Below are positions 1-6,190 of a DNA stretch of 27,145 nucleotides, piece by piece. The stretch spans positions 1 to 27,145 of the forward strand of contig CAJTZR010000013.1 in the NCBI GenBank assembly GCA_910584035.1, written 5' to 3'. The position numbers were made by a program, and so were the translations under genes. This DNA comes from an uncultured Christensenella sp. (GTDB lineage: Bacteria; Bacillota; Clostridia; Christensenellales; UBA3700). The notes under the pieces were generated by a model. That model searched no databases and was not told the DNA's origin. It saw nothing but the letters and a program-made list of their open reading frames with translations. Numbering within the stretch: the first letter of the stretch is position 1; each line of letters starts with the position of its first letter.

Positions 1-795
1 TGCTTGCGTAGCTTCCGCATTTTCTGAACTTTCAGCGACATTATCTTGTGCTGGTTTTCCGATTAAATTACCCTCTGCATCATAGTCGCTTGCGTGTTGA
101 GCAGCTTTCTTTGTAGCCTCGTCATTTTCAATAATGTTAGATATAACGCCGTCTTTAATCTCAACCATCATATCAGTTTTTCTTGCATCGTCAATATTGT
201 GTGTTACAAGCAACACGGTTTTACCACTATCACAAATCTTTTGCAACAATGCAATTACCTCTTGACCATTTTGGCTATCCAAGTTACCAGTTGGCTCGTC
301 TGCCAAAATGATATCAGGGTCAAACACTAATGCTCTTGCTATAGACACTCTTTGTTTTTGTCCGCCAGAAAGCTCACTTGCCTTTTTATTTGCCTTTTCA
401 AGCAAATTCAAACTAGCAATTGCTTCCATAGCTTTTGCCTCACGCTCTTTGCGTTTCATACCAGCAATTGTCATAGGCATTGCAACATTTTCAAGCACTG
501 TAAAGGTTGGCTCTAAGTAGAAAGATTGGAATATGTAACCAATTTTTCTATTACGATAATCTGCAAGTTGATTAGCCGATTTGTTATTCAAAACTTCGCC
601 GTCAATCTCAACAGTACCAGATGTGCAAGAATCCAACGCACCAACAATATTCATTAATGTAGACTTACCACTACCAGACTTACCTACAATAGCAATAAAT
701 TTACCGCTAGGCAGTTCCAGATTAACATCTTTCAATGCGTGAACAGAACTATCGCCCTTACCATAAACCTTATTAACATTAGTTAATTTTATCAT
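1..795 (-). CDS. ABC transporter ATP-binding protein, MacB/LolD type (3' end beyond window)
   Basis: This is the nucleotide-binding subunit of an ABC3-type (MacB/LolD/FtsE-like) exporter whose two permeases lie just upstream. The reading frame is open from the ATG at 795 to position 1 (265 codons, no stop), so the C-terminus is outside the window. Visible motifs in order are Walker A GKSGSGKST (about residue 37), a Q-loop (GYIFQ), the ABC signature LSGGQKQR, Walker B IILADEPTGNLD and the H-loop LLVTHN (about residue 197). The ATG is preceded by AAAGGAG at a spacing of 6 bases. The ATPase core should end near residue 222, but at least 40 more residues follow, rich in Ala, Glu, Asn and Asp. That tail is unusual for this family. 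The family call is firm; the substrate (peptide, lipoprotein or drug) cannot be told from sequence. Confidence 0.93.
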   Translation of the reverse strand, partial: MIKLTNVNKVYGKGDSSVHALKDVNLELPSGKFIAIVGKSGSGKSTLMNIVGALDSCTSGTVEIDGEVLNNKSANQLADYRNRKIGYIFQSFYLEPTFTVLENVAMPMTIAGMKRKEREAKAMEAIASLNLLEKANKKASELSGGQKQRVSIARALVFDPDIILADEPTGNLDSQNGQEVIALLQKICDSGKTVLLVTHNIDDARKTDMMVEIKDGVISNIIENDEATKKAAQHASDYDAEGNLIGKPAQDNVAESSENAEATQA

Positions 796-851
796 ACAAA
801 ACTCCTTTAGGATATTATTTACATAAATTAGTCCCGATTTTTGACGGGTTT

Positions 852-2561
852 TTAATTTTCTAACGATTTTACAATTGGGTCGCGAGCAAGCTTAAAACTG
901 CAAACAAAAGCATATATTACCCCGACCAAAAATAGTACCACAGCAAAAGCTAATATTACAGCAACAATCAAATACCACGGCATAGATATTGCAATACCAC
1001 TTATACTTAAGCCAATTAATTTTGTTAAGTATGTATCAATACATACTTTAGCAATTATACAAAACAAGCTACCTAAGCAAACTATCCATATCATCGCTTT
1101 GGCTAAAAGCCGTATAATTTCAAAGAAATATAATTTTGGTATCTCTATTGCCCTCGCACCTATTGCTCTAAGTAACGCAAGATAATGTTTCCTTGACCTT
1201 ACACTGTGCATAATTGTCACAAACAAATTGATTAATGCCACAACTAATACTACAAGCGAAAATACTGAAAGTACAATTAAGATTATTCTAATAAAAAGTT
1301 CAATAAATGAATATTCGTTATATGTACTTGACGTATTTGCGGACATTTTAAATGCTTGCACAGATGGGTATTTATCACTATATAATGGATAAACTTTTTC
1401 CATAATCTCACTTAGCTCATCAAAAGCTTTAGTGCTATACTTGCTTGGTAAAAATTTATAGCTATTTACCTCTAGAAACATTAACTTACCAGTAAAATCA
1501 TTGTTATTGCCAACTCTATCTGCATAAATAGCATAAGAATTATAACAATTTACACCACAAAAGATATAGTCTTTTGTCATTGCATTTTTTGCATTTATGT
1601 CACCTACATCACAAACAATGTTTTCCCCATCTACAAAATAATCGTGTGAGATTGCAGGTTTTCCGTCCTCACCATAATATGATGCAGAGGAGATAATTAT
1701 ATTAGAATTTTGGATATCTGAATAATATGTATAATTATAATCTATTATTTCGTCATAACCACTTTGAGTAGACTCACTTACACCATTATCCGATTTAATA
1801 ATGCCAACCACTTCAAAATCTTGGAACAAAGAATAATTTATCTGCTTTGCGTTTATGTCATTTGGCACTTTAAAAATAAAATTACTATCCAATACTGGCT
1901 TTTCTTTTACATTTATTGTAATTCTCTTACCATAAACATCTTCTGCTTTAAGTCCAGCCATTGCAAGGTAGCGTTCGCTTAAAATAACTTGTCTTGCACC
2001 ATCACCAGTGAACCCTTTATTGTATGTTTCACCCAAAATGCCCATCTTATCCTCTGCCAGTTTATCCAAACTATTTTGGGCTACAACTGACAACTCAGAA
2101 CATTCATTTTTTATACCAGTAAACTTACGCAAATTAAATGGTTTTGGCATTCCGTCAAGTACAATACTTTCTTCCACGCAATAGCCTTTCCAACTATCAA
2201 GATTTTCCACAATACTGACATAATGTATAAAATCATTTTCAAATTGCTTAAATGCTTGCGACTTATCCTCTAAATTACTATCAATTAGCCTATTATATGA
2301 ATTGCCATATTTTAAGCTATTGTGAGCGTCTATATCTCTATCCCATTTAAACCCCGATTGCGTACTATCAAAAGTTACGTGTAAGAGTTGTGGGTGGGAA
2401 TTAATTTGTTCTTTTACTGAAATATTAAGTCCTAATATACAAAAAATCAATGGGATAATAATTATTATACTTACTGCAATACCACGAACTGTGTTTTTAG
2501 TGGCTTTCTTTCTTGAATTCAAACTAATTTGTGCTAGTCTCCAACAATCTTTTACTTTCAT
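852..2561 (-). CDS. ABC transporter permease, FtsX/MacB type (large extracytoplasmic domain)
   Basis: Membrane subunit of the ABC exporter, 569 residues. Layout: a short basic cytoplasmic N-terminus, a first TM helix at about residues 28-48, a large extracytoplasmic domain at about 50-415, then three TM helices at about 420-450, 485-510 and 530-560. This is the FtsX/MacB arrangement of one helix, a soluble domain and three helices. The sequence LLRAIGA after TM2 is the usual cytoplasmic loop motif of the family. The ATG overlaps the upstream permease stop in the ATGA configuration, so the two are probably translationally coupled. A 56-base gap with a strong ribosome binding site separates it from the ATPase gene downstream. 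The extracytoplasmic domain resembles no enzyme I recognise and is probably for substrate or partner binding. Confidence 0.88.
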   Translation of the reverse strand: MKVKDCWRLAQISLNSRKKATKNTVRGIAVSIIIIIPLIFCILGLNISVKEQINSHPQLLHVTFDSTQSGFKWDRDIDAHNSLKYGNSYNRLIDSNLEDKSQAFKQFENDFIHYVSIVENLDSWKGYCVEESIVLDGMPKPFNLRKFTGIKNECSELSVVAQNSLDKLAEDKMGILGETYNKGFTGDGARQVILSERYLAMAGLKAEDVYGKRITINVKEKPVLDSNFIFKVPNDINAKQINYSLFQDFEVVGIIKSDNGVSESTQSGYDEIIDYNYTYYSDIQNSNIIISSASYYGEDGKPAISHDYFVDGENIVCDVGDINAKNAMTKDYIFCGVNCYNSYAIYADRVGNNNDFTGKLMFLEVNSYKFLPSKYSTKAFDELSEIMEKVYPLYSDKYPSVQAFKMSANTSSTYNEYSFIELFIRIILIVLSVFSLVVLVVALINLFVTIMHSVRSRKHYLALLRAIGARAIEIPKLYFFEIIRLLAKAMIWIVCLGSLFCIIAKVCIDTYLTKLIGLSISGIAISMPWYLIVAVILAFAVVLFLVGVIYAFVCSFKLARDPIVKSLEN

Positions 2562-3787
2562 TGCCCCACCTCATTTATCATAGAGATAACATCTTTGTCA
2601 GACATTGATTTCAATGATTTTCTAGACCACAAAAGTACCATTCCAACCAATACTGCAAATATAACAAAAGGTAGGTATATTGGCATAGGCATTGCAATCT
2701 GTATTCCAATAAGTCCTAAACTTGCAAAAGTTGATATAAACAATGGTGAAATTAATGGTAGAATTGCGAAGGTAAATAGACTAGCTATAGCCACTGAAGC
2801 AATAATAATCAAGATTGATTGCATATGTATAATTTTGTAAATTGAGCTATCTCGCATACCAATAGCTTTCATCATTCCAAAAAATTGAGCATTTTGCTCC
2901 ACCATCATCTCAATTGCGTTGCTTATTGCACCTATGCTAAGTAAAAGCACAATTGTACAAATAATTATCACTACGGCTAAAATTCCAAACATTGATAAAA
3001 ATACCATATCATAATTAACTATATCAGAGCTAACCTTAACTCCATCGACATTTTTTTTATCGTCAAATTGGTTATAATTTTTTATGAAATTTTTATACTT
3101 TATCCAAGAAGATACTGTATATCCATTACCATTCTCAACAGCTTGAAATTTAAAGCTATTTACTTTTGCACCATAACTTTGCAATAGCGAATAATCACAA
3201 AATATAATGCCACTATTGTCATAGGCAGAAAATTGATAGTCTACAATACCAGCAATTGTCAAAGTCAAAGTATAACGTGAATTATCCTCACCATATAAAG
3301 TTATATCAACACCATCAGTTACATCAATTTTATTAGTCACTGCATATGTTTTATTTATCCACGCATATTTTTGACCTTCATAAGATTTATCCCACATTTT
3401 GCCTTTTAGTAAATAATCATCTCTGCCCTCAAATATATTATAATTTAAGTTTGTCATAACTAAATCGCCATTTTCACTTTTGACTTCTTTTGAACGCATA
3501 AAAATACAACTTAGTTCTGGAAAGTTATTTAAAACAAGTTCTTGCCATTCAAGAGTGTTTACTTTACTAAAACTATAGTCTGAATAATTATCATAACCAA
3601 TTGATATACTTGGAGTAGTATCATTATTGACAGTTTCATTTATAAAGTTAAAAAGCCCTACGCCTACTGACATAACCAACAATACAATTGCTGCCATAAT
3701 AAACAATATAAACCATACCAATATAGTTCGCAACTTATTGTTTAACATACTTTTACAAGATATTTTTAAAATATCAAAAAACTTCAT
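2558..3787 (-). CDS. ABC transporter permease, FtsX/MacB type
   Basis: First gene of the exporter operon, 409 residues from the chosen start. It begins MKFFDILKISCKSMLNNKLR, a typical FtsX/MacB permease N-terminus. A first TM helix lies at about residues 20-45, followed by an extracytoplasmic domain of about 220 residues and three C-terminal TM helices. The loop motif MMKAIGM follows TM2. The frame stays open upstream to a GTG at 3862, but that GTG abuts the -10 box of a strong promoter (3854-3882) and could not be translated from that transcript, so the ATG at 3787 is preferred. No strong ribosome binding site is visible before it. The last codons overlap the next permease by 4 bases. It probably forms a heterodimer with that permease, with the ATPase as the motor. 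Confidence 0.86.
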   Translation of the reverse strand: MKFFDILKISCKSMLNNKLRTILVWFILFIMAAIVLLVMSVGVGLFNFINETVNNDTTPSISIGYDNYSDYSFSKVNTLEWQELVLNNFPELSCIFMRSKEVKSENGDLVMTNLNYNIFEGRDDYLLKGKMWDKSYEGQKYAWINKTYAVTNKIDVTDGVDITLYGEDNSRYTLTLTIAGIVDYQFSAYDNSGIIFCDYSLLQSYGAKVNSFKFQAVENGNGYTVSSWIKYKNFIKNYNQFDDKKNVDGVKVSSDIVNYDMVFLSMFGILAVVIIICTIVLLLSIGAISNAIEMMVEQNAQFFGMMKAIGMRDSSIYKIIHMQSILIIIASVAIASLFTFAILPLISPLFISTFASLGLIGIQIAMPMPIYLPFVIFAVLVGMVLLWSRKSLKSMSDKDVISMINEVGQ

Positions 3788-3853
3788 AATAATACCGATT
3801 TTCAAATGGTTTTTAAACAAAATTTGCAACAAAATTGTAAATATGTTTCTTTT

Positions 3854-3882
3854 ATTATACACTATAAATAGACATTAGTCAA
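3854..3882 (-). promoter_or_regulatory. Sigma-A promoter of the ABC exporter operon
   Basis: On the minus strand, TTGACT (3882-3877) and a perfect TATAAT (3859-3854) are separated by exactly 17 bases. Transcription would start near 3847, leaving a leader of about 60 bases before the ATG at 3787. The position of the promoter decides the start codon of the first permease. Confidence 0.8.
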
Positions 3883-4230
3883 TGCTAAACCAAATTTATT
3901 TTTAGCAAAAAAAGTAAACAAGCTATCTAATTAAATATTATATGCTTTAAAAGCAACTAATAAAAGCATTATTACAATTTAAGTTTTAATTAAGGATACT
4001 AACAATAAATATTAGCAAAAAAGTTGCCAAAAAGCACAAAAATTAAGATAAAATTTTTTAGAAAAAAGCTGAATTTGATAAAAAATATTTATTAATTTAA
4101 CAAATAATTAATTACTACCAAAGTATTAGAAAAATTTTACAAACAACAAGCGTAAACGAATTTATTACAAATATAGAATAAATTCTAATACTTTAATTAT
4201 AAACAAGCTCATTAATTGAATCATAAACAA
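3883..4230. other. Gene-free AT-rich spacer
   Basis: This stretch lies between the exporter promoter and the guaB terminator. It is very A-rich and has no credible reading frame or RNA gene. The only structure seen is a 12-base inverted repeat, listed separately. Confidence 0.6.
4120..4194. repeat. 12-base perfect inverted repeat, 51-base spacer
   Basis: AAAGTATTAGAA at 4120-4131 is matched by its exact complement at 4183-4194. The sequence between is AT-rich and non-coding. It could form a long-loop hairpin or be a remnant of a small inverted-repeat element. In such an AT-rich spacer a chance origin is possible. Confidence 0.35.
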
Positions 4231-4256
4231 ACAACGGCTTTTTCAGCCGTTGTTTT
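4231..4256 (-). terminator. Rho-independent terminator (guaB side)
   Basis: A 9-base-pair perfect stem (ACAACGGCT with AGCCGTTGT) encloses a 5-base loop. It is followed by T-rich sequence on both strands. No plus-strand gene ends nearby, so it most likely ends the guaB transcript, about 210 bases after the guaB stop. Confidence 0.75.
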
Positions 4257-4292
4257 GGTTTTGTATATTATAAAAATTATGTATTTTTGATT

Positions 4293-4315
4293 ATCTAAAT
4301 TTAAACAAAAGCTAA
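4293..4315 (-). repeat. Dispersed 3'-tail motif, copy 1
   Basis: On the minus strand this reads TTAGCTTTTGTTTAA followed by ATTTAGAT. It matches 24843-24864 with only a one-base length difference. Both copies lie in the 3' tail of a minus-strand transcript (guaB and mreB), between stop codon and terminator. Confidence 0.5.
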
Positions 4316-4430
4316 CACTTTTGCAACATTGTTTAATTCTGTTGACATAATATTAATAGTCAATTTAAAAGCTATCGCTTTCTTACAACATTATTTAATC
4401 TAATTAGACGTAATATTAATAGTCAATTTA
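4307..4430. repeat. Imperfect tandem repeat, two units of 61-64 bases, in the guaB 3' tail
   Basis: Unit 1 (4307-4367) and unit 2 (4367-4430) both begin AAAAGCTA and both end in the identical TAATATTAATAGTCAATTTA, with diverged middles. Each unit starts with a small hairpin; on the minus strand unit 2 gives AAAGC-GATA-GCTTT then T. The AAAGC/GCTTT hairpin recurs at 13613-13627. Non-coding. Confidence 0.6.
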
Positions 4431-4463
4431 AACAATGTTTAGATTAAAATCATTAATAATTTA

Positions 4464-5921
4464 TCAAACACCTTTAGTTGCGTAGTTTGGTGCTTCTTTT
4501 GTTATGCTAATGTCGTGTGGGTGGCTCTCTATCAATGCTGCATTTGTAATCTTAACAAATTTAGCATTTTTACGCAATGATTCCACATCTGGCATACCGC
4601 AATAACCCATACCGCTACGGATACCACCAACAAGTTGGAATACAACTTCTTGCAAGCTACCTCTAAATGGTACACGCCCCTCAACGCCCTCTGGAACAAG
4701 CTTTTTAGCATTAGATTGGAAGTATCTGTCCTTACTTCCATTATTCATAGCACCCAAAGAACCCATACCACGATAAACTTTAAAGCTTCTACCTTGGAAC
4801 ATTTCAATCTCACCAGGAGTTTCTGCAGTACCTGCAAACAAGCTACCAATCATAACCGCACTTGCACCAGCACCCAAAGCTTTAACAATATCACCACTAA
4901 ACTTGATACCGCCATCGGCAATAATTCTTTTACCTAGCTTGTCTGCCATTTCAGCACAATTCATAACAGCTGTCATTTGAGGAACACCGATACCAGCGAT
5001 AATTCTTGTAGTACAAATAGAACCTGGACCAATACCAACTTTTACAACATCTGCACCGCTTTCAATAAGTGCTTTTGTAGCCTCTGCAGTAGCAACGTTA
5101 CCAGCACACAAGTTAAGATTAGGGAATTTAGCTTTAACTTTTTTAACCATATCAAGTACGCCTTGGTTATGTCCGTGAGCTGTATCAATAGTGATAAGGT
5201 CAACTTTAGATTTAACAAGTTCCTCTACCCTTTCCATAGTGTCATTAGTAACACCTACAGCCGCACCAGCAAGTAATCTACCATTGCTATCCTTTGCACT
5301 ATTTGGATATTGAATAGCTTTTTCAATATCTTTAATAGTAATCAAGCCTTTTAAATTGTTTTTGTCATCAACGATTGGCAATTTTTCAATTCTGTGTTTG
5401 CAAAGCAACTTTTGAGCTTCCTCCAAAGTAGTACCTTGTTTTGCAGTAATAAGATTTTCACTTGTCATAACATCACTGATTTGTTTAGAAAAATCTGTTT
5501 CAAATCTCAAGTCACGATTAGTGATAATACCTACCAATTTGCCTTTTACGGTAATAGGTACACCGCTAATTCTATATTTTCTCATAAGGTTGTTAGCATC
5601 TTCCAAAGTGTTAGTTGGTGCTAAAAAGAAAGGGTCAGTAATAACGCCGTGCTCACTTCTTTTTACTCTGTCTACGTGCAAAGATTGCTCTGCAATAGAT
5701 AAGTTTTTATGTATCATACCAATACCACCCTCACGTGCAATGGCAATTGCAAGTTCATACTCAGTAACAGTATCCATACTTGCACTAAGTAGTGGGATAT
5801 TCAACTTAATTTCATTGGTCAACTGAGTTGCCAAACTAACGGTATTAGGTAAAACATTTGAATATTGTGGAATCAACAACACGTCATCAAAAGTCAATCC
5901 TTCCTCAACAATTTTATTCAT
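4464..5921 (-). CDS. guaB: IMP dehydrogenase
   Basis: Catalyses NAD-dependent oxidation of IMP to XMP, the committed step of guanine nucleotide synthesis, in the cytosol. The 485-residue protein matches the family's usual length. From the chosen ATG: N-terminal barrel segment (GLTFDDVLL), tandem CBS domains at about residues 94-201 (regulatory nucleotide binding), then the rest of the (beta/alpha)8 barrel. It has DTAHGH near 246-251, the catalytic-Cys loop GPGSICTTR (Cys about 303), the phosphate-binding DGGI, the YRGMGSLGAM flap region and EGVEGRVP. The ATG at 5921 has AAGGAG at suitable spacing. An upstream TTG at 5948 is only about 10 bases from the predicted transcript start and is rejected. 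It is transcribed alone from the promoter at 5965-5993. I see no purine riboswitch in the short (about 37-base) leader. Confidence 0.98.
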   Translation of the reverse strand: MNKIVEEGLTFDDVLLIPQYSNVLPNTVSLATQLTNEIKLNIPLLSASMDTVTEYELAIAIAREGGIGMIHKNLSIAEQSLHVDRVKRSEHGVITDPFFLAPTNTLEDANNLMRKYRISGVPITVKGKLVGIITNRDLRFETDFSKQISDVMTSENLITAKQGTTLEEAQKLLCKHRIEKLPIVDDKNNLKGLITIKDIEKAIQYPNSAKDSNGRLLAGAAVGVTNDTMERVEELVKSKVDLITIDTAHGHNQGVLDMVKKVKAKFPNLNLCAGNVATAEATKALIESGADVVKVGIGPGSICTTRIIAGIGVPQMTAVMNCAEMADKLGKRIIADGGIKFSGDIVKALGAGASAVMIGSLFAGTAETPGEIEMFQGRSFKVYRGMGSLGAMNNGSKDRYFQSNAKKLVPEGVEGRVPFRGSLQEVVFQLVGGIRSGMGYCGMPDVESLRKNAKFVKITNAALIESHPHDISITKEAPNYATKGV

Positions 5922-5964
5922 AACAGCTATCTCCTTATGTACCTTCAAAGTATATATTTAAATT

Positions 5965-5993
5965 ATTTTAATAGATATTGAAAAAAAAGTCAA
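5965..5993 (-). promoter_or_regulatory. Sigma-A promoter of guaB
   Basis: Minus-strand TTGACT (5993-5988) and TAAAAT (5970-5965) are separated by 17 bases, including a run of T just after the -35 box. The predicted leader is about 37 bases. It lies back-to-back with the promoter of the GH3 gene. Confidence 0.7.
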
Positions 5994-6123
5994 TTGATTA
6001 AAGCCAATCTATAAAAAAAATTAAAAATTTACTTAATTTATCGAAATATGGCTTAAAATTATAGAAAATCTGCTATTAAAAACGGACAAGCGTTGCAATA
6101 CATAAAAAAAATACATTTAACTA

Positions 6124-6152
6124 TTGCTTTTGAAAATTTAGTATGTTATAAT
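6124..6152 (+). promoter_or_regulatory. Sigma-A promoter of the GH3 beta-glucosidase gene
   Basis: TTGCTT (6124-6129), a 17-base spacer, then a perfect TATAAT (6147-6152). The leader is about 30 bases and carries GAGGT seven bases before the ATG. I see no clear catabolite-repression operator. Confidence 0.7.
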
Positions 6153-6190
6153 TAGAATAGATTATTATATTTACAAAACTGAGGTAAATA

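Noticed and set aside
94..520. Two plus-strand open frames opposite the left-edge ABC ATPase
   Set aside because: They are antisense to the conserved ATPase motifs and have no protein-like features.
5922..5964. Purine riboswitch or PreQ-type leader before guaB
   Set aside because: The predicted leader is only about 37 bases and contains no structured aptamer.
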